From Archangium violaceum Cb vi76 (lineage in GTDB: Bacteria; Myxococcota; Myxococcia; Myxococcales; Myxococcaceae), in contig NZ_JPMI01000240.1 in the NCBI RefSeq assembly GCF_000733295.1, positions 103,553 to 167,552 on the forward strand: a stretch of 64,000 bases of DNA, read 5' to 3'. Under the pieces are notes generated by a model that saw nothing but the letters and a program-made list of their open reading frames with translations, was not told the origin of the DNA and made no database searches. Both the position numbers and the translations under genes were made by a program. Positions within the stretch are counted from its first letter, which is position 1. The number at the start of each line of letters is the position of its first letter. This document shows, in pieces, positions 1 through 8,501 of the stretch.

Positions 1-549
1 GCCTGCCTCCAGGCCGCCTCGGCGTGGATCGCCTCGGGAGAGGAGCTCCCGGTACGAGCCCGGATGGGCCGGCCGCCGCCCTCGTCCTACGTGCGCCGCC
101 GCCGCCTCGTGGAGGGGCTGTGTGCGACGGAGGGAGGCCTCGTGTCCTCGGAGGAGGTGCTCGCGGGGCTGCGCGCCGCGCCCGAGGCCCGGGAGCTGGC
201 GGAGATGGGCTTGCGGCGGGCGTTGCTCGCGGGCCAGGCGCGGTCGCTCGGTCTGCGTGCCACGGACGAGGAGGTGCTGCGGGCCGAGGAGGAGTGGTGG
301 GAGCTGCTGGACCTGCCGCCAGAGGAGCGCGAGACGTACCTCGTCTCCTGTGGCCTGGATGCGCACGAGGTGCGGCGGCTGTGCGAGGACCGGGCGTTGG
401 AGCGGCTCATGCTCGAGCACGCGCCGCGCGTGCTGCCAGACGGGCCCTCGTGGGACGAGGCGCTCGCCACGGAGGCGCGCCTGAGGGGCCACTGGGTGGA
501 GGAGGCCCGGCGGCTCGGGGCGCCGAAGCGGGGCCGGCGCAAGCGGTGA
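1..549 (+). CDS. 3' fragment of a helical protein, possibly TfuA-like or SurA-like tail
   Basis: The reading frame is open from the first base of the window to a TGA at 547-549, so the gene starts upstream and only about 182 C-terminal residues are seen. They are almost wholly helical and charged. A segment of the form hydrophobic-GLRATDEEV, then WELLDLPPEE, then CGLDAHEVRRL and a short helix ending LERLMLEHA resembles the helical tail found in TfuA-like and SurA-like proteins. The extreme C-terminus is basic (PKRGRRKR). The fold assignment is an inference from pattern only. An internal ATG at 64 could be mistaken for the start, but no stop codon separates it from the upstream sequence. Confidence 0.55.
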   Translation, partial: ACLQAASAWIASGEELPVRARMGRPPPSSYVRRRRLVEGLCATEGGLVSSEEVLAGLRAAPEARELAEMGLRRALLAGQARSLGLRATDEEVLRAEEEWWELLDLPPEERETYLVSCGLDAHEVRRLCEDRALERLMLEHAPRVLPDGPSWDEALATEARLRGHWVEEARRLGAPKRGRRKR

Positions 550-599
550 GCGGGGCTCGGAGGGAGTCATTACCTTTGGCGCTTGGAGGCGGCGAGACG

Positions 600-842
600 A
601 TGACGCGGATATGCCAGGACGAGGTGGGCCGCTGTGACTTCATCGACGTGCTGGAGGAGGCCGTGTTGCGGCACCGGCCCGTGGCAATCCAGCTGCGCGA
701 GGGGGAGTCCTTCATCGACGAGGTGGTGGACGTGGTGACGGAGCGGGGGGACGACTTCGCCATCTTCAAGTCGCACGAGCGGGTGCCGGTGGGGGACATC
801 CTGGCCGTGACGCGGGCGGTGCCTCCCGAGGCGCGGTGGTGA
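600..842 (+). CDS. Small Rof/YaeO-like protein (possible Rho-binding antiterminator)
   Basis: This 80-residue protein begins MTRICQDEVGRC and contains a pattern of the Rof type: an N-terminal Cys-containing strand, a helix (FIDVLEEAVLRH), a strand pair (PVAIQLREGE) and a final VPVGDILAVTRA strand. Rof proteins have an Sm-like fold of about 80 residues, and in E. coli Rof binds Rho and inhibits termination. The length and strand order fit, but residue identity is weak. The start at ATG 600 was chosen because the ggcggcgaga stretch just upstream can act as a ribosome site; the same frame stays open further upstream without coding character. It lies 50 nt after the previous gene and 31 nt before the methyltransferase. 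Confidence 0.5.
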   Translation: MTRICQDEVGRCDFIDVLEEAVLRHRPVAIQLREGESFIDEVVDVVTERGDDFAIFKSHERVPVGDILAVTRAVPPEARW

Positions 843-873
843 AGCGGGGCGGCTGGGGTAGGGTGCGCGCCGG

Positions 874-1707
874 ATGAATCCTCACGACGAGCTCGAGACC
901 TTCCGCTGTGTGCGGGCCGATGCGCGGGAGCCCGGCGGTTACCGGACCGTGCTGGGAGAGGCGAAGGCGACCTTCCTGCACACGGATCCGCCGTACTGCC
1001 TGCTCACGCGGCGGCGCAAGGGGGGCGACCTGCGGGATCCCCGGGCGAACAAGAAGATCGATCGCAACCCCATCGTGCGCTTCGAGACGGTGCGCGACTA
1101 CCGCGTCTTCACGGAGCAGTGGATGACGCGGGCGGTGGCGCACCTGACGCCGGACGCTCCGATGGCCATCTGGACGAACCTGTTGGGCAAGGAGCCCATC
1201 CTCGCGGTGGCCCGCTCGCTGGGGTACCCGCACCTGCGGGGCGAGTACGTCTGGGGCAAGCGCACCACGGACAAGAACGCCAACGAGCAGTTGCTGCGCG
1301 TCTACGAGGTGGCGCTGGTGCTCTCGCGCACGCCGGAGCCCGCGCTGGAGCCTGGTGCCCTGCCCACCGTCTGGGCGGTGGTGGGCGGCTATGACGATGA
1401 CGCCGAGGCGGCGCGTTGGGGCAACCACCCCCACCACAAACCCTTCTCCGTGCTGGAGCCGCTGGTGCGCACGTGGAGCCGGCCGGGGGACTGGGTGTTG
1501 GATCCGTTCGCGGGCAGTGGCTCCATGCCGTCGGCGGCGCTGCGGCTGGGACGCAGGGCGGCATGCCTGGAGGTGGAGCCCGAGTGGGCCGAGCGGGTGA
1601 ATCGGCGGCTGCGGGAGACCGCGGGTGAACTGGCCCGGGGAGCGGGAGTACGGCCGGCGACATCTGGCACCGACGATGGTGTATCCGCCACGGGGAATCA
1701 CCGGTAG
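874..1707 (+). CDS. Solitary DNA N6-adenine/N4-cytosine methyltransferase
   Basis: This 277-residue protein has catalytic motif IV, DPPY (HTDPPYCLL near residue 38), ahead of the S-adenosylmethionine motif I, VLDPFAGSGS, near residue 208. That order defines the beta class of amino-methyltransferases, which use AdoMet to methylate adenine N6 or cytosine N4 in duplex DNA. A likely target-recognition segment lies between the two motifs, and the last 35 residues look disordered. No restriction endonuclease gene lies on either side, so it is probably an orphan enzyme. The target sequence cannot be read from the protein. The catalytic motifs make the family call secure. Confidence 0.88.
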   Translation: MNPHDELETFRCVRADAREPGGYRTVLGEAKATFLHTDPPYCLLTRRRKGGDLRDPRANKKIDRNPIVRFETVRDYRVFTEQWMTRAVAHLTPDAPMAIWTNLLGKEPILAVARSLGYPHLRGEYVWGKRTTDKNANEQLLRVYEVALVLSRTPEPALEPGALPTVWAVVGGYDDDAEAARWGNHPHHKPFSVLEPLVRTWSRPGDWVLDPFAGSGSMPSAALRLGRRAACLEVEPEWAERVNRRLRETAGELARGAGVRPATSGTDDGVSATGNHR

Positions 1708-1767
1708 GCTGCGCGGCTCCCTGTCCCCAGGGAGTCTTCTCCCCAGCACCCAGCAAGAGGCACCCGG

Positions 1768-3054
1768 ATGAAGCAGCACCAGAAGATGCTCCTGGGCATC
1801 GTCGTTGGCACCGTGGCGGGCATCGCCGCCAACCTCCTGGCGGGAGGGACGCCCTGGCTCGAGTGGGTGGTGACGAACATCACCGGGCTGGCGGGACAGC
1901 TCTTCCTGCGGCTGCTGCTGATGCTGGTGGTGCCGCTGCTCTTCTCCGCGCTGGTGATGGGCGTGTGCGAGCTGGACCTGAAGCAACTGGGCCGGCTGGG
2001 CTTGCGGACCCTGGGATACACCGTGGTCATCTCCAGCATCGCGGTGCTCATCGGCCTGCTGCTGGTCAACACGCTCAAGCCGGGCGTGGGTCTGAGCGAC
2101 GAGGCCCGTGCGCTGGCGATGAAGGGCACCGCGGTGCAGGCGGCCCCCGCGCCGAGCAGCACCTCGGTGTCCTCGCTGATCGCCGCCATGGTGCCCACCA
2201 ATCCGATCAAGGCGGCGGCGGACGGGGACATGATCGCCCTCATCCTCTTCTCGCTCATCTTCGGACTGGGGCTGGCGGTGACGGACTCCCCGGCGGCCAG
2301 GCACCTGCGTGAAACCATCCAGGGCCTGCACGACGTGATGATGAAGCTCATCGATGGGGTGTTGAAGCTGGCGCCCATCGGCGTGGGGGCGCTGCTCTTC
2401 AGCATGATGGCGCGCCTGGGCATGGGCGTGCTGATGCAGGTGGCGGCCTACGTGGGCGTGGTGCTGCTGGCGCTCGGGCTGCACATGTTCGTCGTGTACT
2501 CGCTGTCGGTGCGCTTCCTCGGAGGGCGCAACCCGGTGGCCTTCTTCCGCGACTGCCGCCTGGCCATCGTCACCGCCTTCTCCACGGCGTCCTCCAGCGC
2601 CACGCTGCCCACCGCGCTCAAGGTGGCCGAGGAGAACCTCAAGCTGCCGCGCAACGTATCGCGCTTCGTGCTCACCGCCGGCTCGGCGATGAACCAGAAC
2701 GGCACCGCGCTCTTCGAGGGCGTCACGGTGCTCTTCCTGGCGCAGGTGTTCGGTGTGCAGCTGAGCCTGCCGGATCAGGCCGTCGTGATGTTCATCTGCG
2801 TGCTGGCGGGCATCGGCACCGCGGGCGTGCCGGCCGGCTCCATCCCCGTCATCGCGATGATTCTGGGCATGTTCAAGATTCCGCCGGAGGGGCTCGCGCT
2901 GGTGCTGGGCGTGGACCGCTTCCTGGACATGTGCCGCACCACGCTCAACGTGACGGGGGACCTGGCCGCCGCCGTCTACGTGTCCCGAGGCGAACCCAAC
3001 TTAGAGGCCGAGTCCCAGGCCTCGCGGTTGGAGCCCGAGTCGTCCGCTTCCTGA
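1768..3054 (+). CDS. Dicarboxylate/amino acid:cation symporter (DAACS family)
   Basis: This 428-residue inner-membrane protein has the usual DAACS/SLC1 layout: about eight transmembrane helices, a serine-rich re-entrant hairpin (FSTASSSATLPTAL, near residues 270-283) and the transmembrane-7 substrate/cation signature in the form NQNGTALFEG. The second hairpin is AGIGTAGVPAGSIPV. Family members take up glutamate, aspartate or C4-dicarboxylates with H+ or Na+. The signature has Asn where many members have Asp (NMDGT). This could affect ion coupling, but bacterial members with NMNGT-type sequences exist. It starts at ATG 1768 after a short gap from the methyltransferase. The exact substrate is not evident. 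Confidence 0.92.
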   Translation: MKQHQKMLLGIVVGTVAGIAANLLAGGTPWLEWVVTNITGLAGQLFLRLLLMLVVPLLFSALVMGVCELDLKQLGRLGLRTLGYTVVISSIAVLIGLLLVNTLKPGVGLSDEARALAMKGTAVQAAPAPSSTSVSSLIAAMVPTNPIKAAADGDMIALILFSLIFGLGLAVTDSPAARHLRETIQGLHDVMMKLIDGVLKLAPIGVGALLFSMMARLGMGVLMQVAAYVGVVLLALGLHMFVVYSLSVRFLGGRNPVAFFRDCRLAIVTAFSTASSSATLPTALKVAEENLKLPRNVSRFVLTAGSAMNQNGTALFEGVTVLFLAQVFGVQLSLPDQAVVMFICVLAGIGTAGVPAGSIPVIAMILGMFKIPPEGLALVLGVDRFLDMCRTTLNVTGDLAAAVYVSRGEPNLEAESQASRLEPESSAS

Positions 3055-3132
3055 GCAATCAGGGGAGCACGGGCTGGTTGCCCCCGCTACATCTCCGTCC
3101 CATACCCGTAGGACAAGAAGGAGCAGCCCACC

Positions 3133-3615
3133 ATGAAGGTGTCCAAGGACAGTGTGGTCTCGTTGGAGTACCGGTTGCACCTCGGGGACGGAAAGGTGGT
3201 CGACGAGAGTGAGCCCGGGCAGCCGCTCGCCTACATGCACGGTCGTGGGCAGATCGTCCCGGGTCTGGAAGGGCAGCTGGAGGGCATGTCCTCCGGTGAG
3301 TCCAAGAAGGTGGTGGTGCCTCCTTCGCAGGGGTACGGCGAGCATGATCCGCGAGGCCTCCAGGAGGTGCCCCGTGAGATGTTCCCCCCCAATGCGGAGC
3401 TCCAGCCGGGCCTGACCATCACCGCGCAGACGGCGGACGGGGACATGATCCCCATCACGATTCGCGAGCTGAAGGGGGAGAAGGTGGTGGTGGACCTCAA
3501 CCACCCGATGGCGGGCAAGACGCTCCACTTCGACATCACCGTGCGTGAAGTGCGCGCGGCCACGGACGAGGAGAAGGAGCACGGCCACGCCCATGGGCCG
3601 GGCGGGGCGCACTGA
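3133..3615 (+). CDS. slyD: SlyD-type FKBP peptidyl-prolyl isomerase
   Basis: This 160-residue protein has the SlyD arrangement: an FKBP half (VVSLEYRLHLGDGKVVDES, then PLAYMHGRGQIVPGLE), an inserted IF chaperone domain (about residues 72-125) and the returning FKBP strand with VVVDLNHPMAGKTLHFDI. A short His-rich C-terminus (HGHAHGPGGAH) resembles the metal-binding tail of E. coli SlyD but is much shorter. It should act in the cytoplasm as a prolyl isomerase and holdase, perhaps in nickel handling. It starts at ATG 3133 after an AAGGAG site. Cytoplasmic location is inferred from the absence of a signal peptide. Confidence 0.9.
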   Translation: MKVSKDSVVSLEYRLHLGDGKVVDESEPGQPLAYMHGRGQIVPGLEGQLEGMSSGESKKVVVPPSQGYGEHDPRGLQEVPREMFPPNAELQPGLTITAQTADGDMIPITIRELKGEKVVVDLNHPMAGKTLHFDITVREVRAATDEEKEHGHAHGPGGAH

Positions 3616-3688
3616 AAGAGCGGACGGGCCGGTCAGGAGCCAATACCCACTCGTGGGGTAGGGGGTGTTCCGGTATCGTGCACCCCCC

Positions 3689-5575
3689 ATGAGCCAGTCC
3701 GTCTCGCCCTCGCCCCAGCAGCTCAAGATCTCGCCCGAGCCCCCGCCCCCGGAGGCGCCTTCCGCCGGTACCCAGGACCCCGAGCGCTACTGGCTCGAGA
3801 ACGTCTACAAGGGAGCCGAGAACCAGCTCACCGTGCGTGCCGTCGTGGTGGGCATGGCGATTGGCGCGGTGATGTGCCTGTCCAACCTGTACGTCATCCT
3901 CAAGACGGGCTGGAGCCTGGGCGTCACCATCACCGCGTGTGTCCTCTCCTTCGCCGCCTTTGGCGCCCTGCGGGCCGTGGGGCTGGCGAAGCGGGAACTC
4001 ACCGCGCTGGAGAACAACGCGGTGGGCTCGGTGGCCTCGGGAGCGGGGTACATGACGGGCGGGGGCAACATGGCGGCCGTGCCCGCCCTGCTGATGCTCA
4101 CCGGGACGCTGCCGTCCCCGGGATGGCTGGTGGCCTGGTTCGCGGTGATTTCCGCCATGGGGGTCTTCGCGGCCATCCCCATCAAGCGCCAGCTCGTCAA
4201 CATCGAGCAGCTCCCGTTTCCCACGGGCACCGCCACCGCCGAGACGCTCCAGGCGCTCCATGGGAATGACGAGGGCTCGCGTGGCAAGGCCCGCTACCTG
4301 GGCCTGGCGGGCCTGGTGGGGGCCGTCGTCGCGTTCTGGCGGGACGCCAAGGCCTCGTGGCTGGTGTGGAACCTGCCCTCGAAGCTGAGCCTGCCCTTCA
4401 CCATCGGCGGCAAGCCGGCGGGGGCGTGGACGCTCTCGCTCGACCTGAGCCTGCTGCTGATTGGTGCCGGGGCGCTGGTGAGCTTCAAGACGGGCTGGTC
4501 CATGCTGGTGGGCGCCATCCTCACCTATGGCTTCCTCGCTCCGGAGATGGTCAGCCGCGGCATCATCCCCGAGGTGACGTACAAGGCCATCAACGGCTGG
4601 GCGCTGTGGACGGGCGCCTCGGTGCTCGTGTCCTCGGGTCTGTTGTCCTTCGCCTTCCAGTGGCGCAGCGTGGCGAAGTCGTTCAAGGCGCTCTCGGGCC
4701 TCTTCGGGAAGAACTCCGAGGAGGAGAAGGATGTGCTCGCGGACGTGGAGTGCCCGCCCACGTGGTTCCCCCTGGGCTTCCTGGTGCTGGGCCCCATCGT
4801 GGTGGGGCTGATGGCCTGGCTCTTCCAGATTCCGTGGTGGGCGGGTGTCCTCGCCCTGCCGCTGTCGGTGGTGATGGGGGTCATCGCCGCACGCGTCACG
4901 GGAGAGACGGACACCACGCCGACGAAGGCGCTCGGGCCGGTGACGCAGCTGCTCTACGGAGCCATCCTGCCCGGAAACCTCGCGGCCAACGTGATGAGCG
5001 CCAATGCCACGGGCGGTGTGGGCCTGCACTCGGCGGACCTGCTCACGAACCTCAAGACGGGCTGGCTGCTCGGCGCGAGCCCTCGCAAGCAGTTCTTCGG
5101 GCAGCTCTTCGGCGTGCTGGCCGGAGCGGCCGTGGTGGTGCCCGCCTTCAACCTGCTGGTGCCGAGCGCGGAGGTGCTGGGCACCGAGGAGTTCCCCGCG
5201 CCGTCCTCGCTGGTGTGGGCGGGCGTGTCGAAGATGCTCGTCAACGGAGTGAGCTCGTTGCACACGTCCGCGCGCATCGGCGCGGTGTGCGGCCTGGCGC
5301 TGGGCGTGGCGCTGGTGCTGTTGGAGCGCTGGGCGCCGAAGAAGGCGAAGCCGTTCATTCCCTCGGCGTCGGGCCTGGGGCTGGCCATCGTGATTCCGGG
5401 AGCGAGCTCCATCAGCTTCTTCATCGGCGCGGCCATCGCCGAGGTGCTGCGCCGCAAGAAGGCGAAGCTGGCCGAGGCCACGGTGCTCCCGGTGAGCTCT
5501 GGCTTCATCGCCGGTGAGAGCCTCATGGGCATCGCCGTCGCGATGCTCAAGGCGTTCGGGTTCATGCCCAAGTAG
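3689..5575 (+). CDS. OPT family oligopeptide/metal-chelate transporter
   Basis: This 628-residue polytopic membrane protein has a Pro-rich cytoplasmic N-terminus (about 40 residues) and roughly 14-16 hydrophobic segments. The family signatures NAVGSVASGAGYMTGG, an IPIKRQLVNIEQLPFPTGTA motif near residue 165 and a C-terminal FIAGESLMGIAVAML motif are all visible. OPT proteins of this bacterial group move oligopeptides or iron-siderophore-like chelates by proton symport. The ATG at 3689 (MSQSVSPS) is preferred over an in-frame GTG at 3665, because the intervening residues lack character and the ATG fits the conserved N-terminus better. It follows slyD by 74 nt on the same strand. The substrate is unknown. 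Confidence 0.9.
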   Translation: MSQSVSPSPQQLKISPEPPPPEAPSAGTQDPERYWLENVYKGAENQLTVRAVVVGMAIGAVMCLSNLYVILKTGWSLGVTITACVLSFAAFGALRAVGLAKRELTALENNAVGSVASGAGYMTGGGNMAAVPALLMLTGTLPSPGWLVAWFAVISAMGVFAAIPIKRQLVNIEQLPFPTGTATAETLQALHGNDEGSRGKARYLGLAGLVGAVVAFWRDAKASWLVWNLPSKLSLPFTIGGKPAGAWTLSLDLSLLLIGAGALVSFKTGWSMLVGAILTYGFLAPEMVSRGIIPEVTYKAINGWALWTGASVLVSSGLLSFAFQWRSVAKSFKALSGLFGKNSEEEKDVLADVECPPTWFPLGFLVLGPIVVGLMAWLFQIPWWAGVLALPLSVVMGVIAARVTGETDTTPTKALGPVTQLLYGAILPGNLAANVMSANATGGVGLHSADLLTNLKTGWLLGASPRKQFFGQLFGVLAGAAVVVPAFNLLVPSAEVLGTEEFPAPSSLVWAGVSKMLVNGVSSLHTSARIGAVCGLALGVALVLLERWAPKKAKPFIPSASGLGLAIVIPGASSISFFIGAAIAEVLRRKKAKLAEATVLPVSSGFIAGESLMGIAVAMLKAFGFMPK

Positions 5576-5629
5576 GGCTCCGAGGAGGACCGCGGTACTA
5601 CTTCTGGAGTCAACCGGGAGCTTGACAGC

Positions 5630-5652
5630 GATGTGACTCATGGAGTCACATC
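5630..5652. promoter_or_regulatory. Perfect 10-bp inverted repeat just upstream of the Rpn-like gene
   Basis: GATGTGACTC (5630-5639) and GAGTCACATC (5643-5652) are exact reverse complements separated by ATG. The repeat ends 9 nt before the start codon at 5662 and contains the only GGAG-like ribosome site. It could be an operator for a dimeric regulator, or an RNA hairpin that hides the ribosome site. The sequence is seen; the role is inferred. Confidence 0.5.
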
Positions 5653-5661
5653 CGCTGCCGC

Positions 5662-6582
5662 ATGCCTTCTCTCCGGCACGAGGCCTTCCTGGAGTTGTTC
5701 CGCAACCGTCCGGCGCTGGCGGCCGAGCTGCTGCGGGACGCGCTCGGTGTCGAGGTTCCCGCCTACGCGGAAGCCCGTGCGGAGTCCGCGGAGCTGACCC
5801 AGGTGGTGCCCACCGAGTACCGGGCGGACCTGGTGGTGCAGTTGTGGGAGGACACGCCGCGCTTCGCCATCGTGGTGGAGGTGCAGCTCTCTCCGGACGA
5901 GGAGAAGCGGTACACGTGGCCGGTGTACCTCACCCACCTGAGGGCGAGGTGGAGGTGTCCCACGGTGCTGCTGGTGGTGGCTCCGGACGGGCCGGTGGCC
6001 CGTTGGGGCGGGCAGCCGACGGAGCTGGGTCACCCGGGCTTCGTGCTGAGGCCCTGCGTGGCGGGGCCGGATCGCATTCCGGTCATCACGCGGCCGGAGC
6101 AGGCGCGCGAGGCGGTGGAGTTGGCGGTGTTGTCCGCCATGGCACACGGGCAGGGCGAGAAGGGCGCGGCCATCGCCGGAGCGGTGCTGCCCGGGCTGGT
6201 GGGGGTTGATGACGAGCGGGCACGCTTCTATTTTGATTTGGTGGTGTCCTCGTTGAACGACGCGGCACGCACGGCCTTGGAGGCACTGATGCGCAGTGGC
6301 ACCTACGAGTACCAGAGCGAATTCGCCCGGAGGTATCTCGCCCAAGGCCGGCAGGAAGGTCGTCAGGAGGGCCGGCAGGAGGGCCGTCAGGAGGGCCGGC
6401 AGGAAGGTCGTCAGGAGGGAGAGGTGATTGCCCTGCTGAAGGTGCTCGAAGCGCGGGGCCTTCAGGTGGATGCGCAGGCCCGCCAGCGCATTGCCTCCTG
6501 CACGGACCTCGAGCAACTCGAGCGCTGGCTCCTCAAGGCCCTTTCCGTGCGGTCCGTGCGGGAACTCTTCGAGCCCGCGTGA
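5662..6582 (+). CDS. Rpn-like PD-(D/E)XK nuclease-family protein with GRQE repeat
   Basis: This 306-residue protein has an N-terminal nuclease-like core: SLRHEAFLELFRNRP at the start, then YRADLVVQLWED and FAIVVEVQLSPDEEK, which match the D...ExQ/K pattern of the Rpn/YhgA transposase-like PD-(D/E)XK family. The catalytic Lys position is Gln here (EVQL), as in several relatives. Residues 229-252 are six exact GRQE units followed by a short helical tail ending in LERWLLKAL. Rpn proteins of E. coli are DNA endonucleases that promote recombination or act in phage defence. Activity of this member is unproven. A perfect palindrome sits directly upstream. Confidence 0.72.
   Translation: MPSLRHEAFLELFRNRPALAAELLRDALGVEVPAYAEARAESAELTQVVPTEYRADLVVQLWEDTPRFAIVVEVQLSPDEEKRYTWPVYLTHLRARWRCPTVLLVVAPDGPVARWGGQPTELGHPGFVLRPCVAGPDRIPVITRPEQAREAVELAVLSAMAHGQGEKGAAIAGAVLPGLVGVDDERARFYFDLVVSSLNDAARTALEALMRSGTYEYQSEFARRYLAQGRQEGRQEGRQEGRQEGRQEGRQEGEVIALLKVLEARGLQVDAQARQRIASCTDLEQLERWLLKALSVRSVRELFEPA
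6346..6417 (+). repeat. Six tandem 12-bp units encoding GRQE
   Basis: Six consecutive 12-bp units of the form GGYCGKCAGGAR encode GRQE six times inside the Rpn-like gene. The units alternate between GGCCGGCAGGAA-like and GGTCGTCAGGAG-like versions. Copy number is likely to vary by slippage or unequal exchange without shifting the frame, since each unit is four codons. Similar charged repeats occur near the C-terminus of many Rpn-like proteins. Confidence 0.9.
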
Positions 6583-6606
6583 CCTGGCTCTCCCGGATGG
6601 AGCGCG

Positions 6607-7977
6607 ATGAGCGTGGACCTGTTGCGTGAGCTCGCGGCCGTCCTGCCGCCCGAGGCACTCGTCACCGACCCCGATGTGCTTGAGTCGCACCGCCGCGACC
6701 AGGCGGGTTGGGCCTCAGCGGGCGTCCCTCGGATTCTCGTTCGTCCTGGGTCGACCGCCGAGGTGCGGGCCGTGCTCCGTGTGGCCTCGGCCCTCCGTGT
6801 GCCCGTGGTCCCCCGTGGCGCGGGCTCGGGGCTGTCGGGTGGCGCCAACGCGGTGGACGGGTGCATCGTCCTCTCGCTCACGCGGATGAACCGCATCCTG
6901 GAGATCGACCGGCGAGGCCTGTACGCCGTCGTCCAGCCCGGAGTCATCAACGGCGCACTGAAGGCGGCCGCGGCGGAGTTGGGGCTCTGGTACGCGCCGG
7001 ACCCCGCGAGCTGGGAGTTCTCGACCCTCGGCGGCAACCTCGCGACCAATGCCGGCGGCCTGTGCTGCGTGAAGTACGGTGTGACCGGGGATGCCGTGCT
7101 CGGGCTCGAGGCCGTGCTCGCGGATGGCTCCGTCGTCCGGACCGGCGGCCGCATGGTCAAGAACGTCGCCGGCTATGATCTCACCCGGCTGTTCGTCGGC
7201 TCGGAGGGCACGCTCGGCGTCATCACCGAGGCCACGCTGAAGCTCCGGCCCCGTCCGCCTCCGGCCACGACGCTGGTGGCCTCGTTCCCGACGCTCGTTG
7301 GAGCCGGTGCGGCGGTCACGGAGATCATGGCGGGTATGCGGCCCTCGCTCCTGGAGTTGATGGACCGCACGACCGTGCGCGCCGTGGAGGCAGCCAGACC
7401 CATGGGGCTGGACGTCCAGGCCGCGGCCCTCCTGCTGGCACGCTCCGATGCCGGGGGCGAGCAGGGCGTGGCGGAGTGCGCGCGGATGGCGGCACTCTGC
7501 GAGGCCGCCGGAGCGACCTTCATCGCGAACTCCTCCGACGAGGCCGAGGGGGAACTGCTGATGGGCGCGCGCCGCTTCGCCTTTCCCGCGCTGGAGCGGC
7601 AGGGGTCCACGCTGCTCGATGACGTGGGCGTGCCGCTCTCGCGCATCCCGGAGCTGCTCGCTGCGGTCGAGCGCATCGCCGAGCAGCGGGGCGTGCTCAT
7701 CGGCACGTTCGGGCACGCGGGCGACGGGAACATGCATCCCACGCTCGTCTTCGACCCGAACGACCCGGACGCGGTGGCTCGGGCGAAGGCGGCGTTCGAC
7801 GACATCCTGCACGCGGTGCTCGCGCTGGGGGGAACCATCACCGGGGAGCACGGGGTCGGCTCGCTCAAGCGCCCGTTCATCGCCCGGCAACTGGGCCCCG
7901 AGACCCACCAGCTCCACCTCGCCATCAAGAGCGCGGTGGATCCACTCGGCATCCTCAATCCCGGCAAGCTGCTCTGA
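6607..7977 (+). CDS. FAD-binding 2-hydroxyacid dehydrogenase (GlcD/D-lactate dehydrogenase type)
   Basis: This 456-residue protein has the vanillyl-alcohol-oxidase fold. The FAD-binding motifs PRGAGSGLSGGANAV (near residue 77), STLGGNLATNAGG and GYDLTRLFVGSEGTLGVITE are in order. The C-terminal cap ends with FGHAGDGNMHPTL and the catalytic/metal region GTITGEHGVG. Such enzymes oxidise glycolate, D-lactate or D-2-hydroxyglutarate in the cytoplasm, passing electrons to the chain. There is no GlcE or GlcF partner nearby, so it acts alone or with distant subunits. The stop codon abuts the stop of the convergent downstream lipoprotein gene with no gap. The exact substrate is not determinable. Confidence 0.9.
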   Translation: MSVDLLRELAAVLPPEALVTDPDVLESHRRDQAGWASAGVPRILVRPGSTAEVRAVLRVASALRVPVVPRGAGSGLSGGANAVDGCIVLSLTRMNRILEIDRRGLYAVVQPGVINGALKAAAAELGLWYAPDPASWEFSTLGGNLATNAGGLCCVKYGVTGDAVLGLEAVLADGSVVRTGGRMVKNVAGYDLTRLFVGSEGTLGVITEATLKLRPRPPPATTLVASFPTLVGAGAAVTEIMAGMRPSLLELMDRTTVRAVEAARPMGLDVQAAALLLARSDAGGEQGVAECARMAALCEAAGATFIANSSDEAEGELLMGARRFAFPALERQGSTLLDDVGVPLSRIPELLAAVERIAEQRGVLIGTFGHAGDGNMHPTLVFDPNDPDAVARAKAAFDDILHAVLALGGTITGEHGVGSLKRPFIARQLGPETHQLHLAIKSAVDPLGILNPGKLL

Positions 7978-8370
7978 TCACGGCTGCCGAGGCACCAGCA
8001 CGCACTGGCCGAGCTCCGTGTCGCACACGGGCTTGAGCTCTCTCGGGTCCAGGCATGCGGCGGTGACGCACTCCCCCGGCTGACAGACGATGGAGGCCTG
8101 CTGGGCCAGGGCTCGCGCCCGCCGCTGGAACTCGGTGAGGTTCGCCGTCGTGTTGACGGCACCGAAGCATTGGAACGCGCCCAGGCAGTTCTGCCCACCG
8201 GCGAGGGCGAGCAGATCGATCTTCTGGCAGGTGTCGCCGGGGCGGCATCGGGCGTAGTGGGAGACCAGCTCCGTGGCACCCTCCTGGAGCTGCTCGCAGT
8301 TGGCGCACCCCGTCAGCCACACCGCCCCCGCCGCCATGCACGAAACGAGCATCCGCCTCATACCCACCAC
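7978..8370 (-). CDS. Cysteine-rich lipoprotein, unknown function
   Basis: This 130-residue protein has an N-terminal signal with an R-R pair, a hydrophobic stretch and lipobox LTGC (MLVSCMAAGAVWLTGC), so it is probably a lipoprotein processed by signal peptidase II. The mature part contains about nine more cysteines, suggesting several disulfides. A second in-frame start at 8361 (MRRML) would give a tighter signal. The 3' end touches the stop of the convergent flavoenzyme gene. No family was recognised. Small Cys-rich lipoproteins of this sort are numerous in myxobacterial genomes. Confidence 0.7.
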   Translation of the reverse strand: MVGMRRMLVSCMAAGAVWLTGCANCEQLQEGATELVSHYARCRPGDTCQKIDLLALAGGQNCLGAFQCFGAVNTTANLTEFQRRARALAQQASIVCQPGECVTAACLDPRELKPVCDTELGQCVLVPRQP

Positions 8371-8501
8371 CCCCGCGTGCCTCGGTTCAACCGCTCGTTG
8401 AACGGACTGACGCTGGACACGCGGCTTGCCACGCGCATCGTCCGGCGGGGATGCCGGAAGCGTGCTGTTTCCCGGTGTACAAGCGGGGACGGCCGGGAGT
8501 G

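Noticed and set aside
64..549. Complete gene starting at ATG 64
   Set aside because: The same frame is open to base 1 with coding-like residues upstream and no ribosome site before 64, so it is treated as a 5'-truncated gene.
766..2484. 572-codon minus-strand frame opposite the methyltransferase and symporter
   Set aside because: Antisense shadow; composition rich in Arg, His and Gln and no domain.
3536..5641. 701-codon minus-strand frame opposite the OPT transporter
   Set aside because: Antisense shadow with Arg/His/Gly bias; the plus-strand frame has clear OPT signatures.
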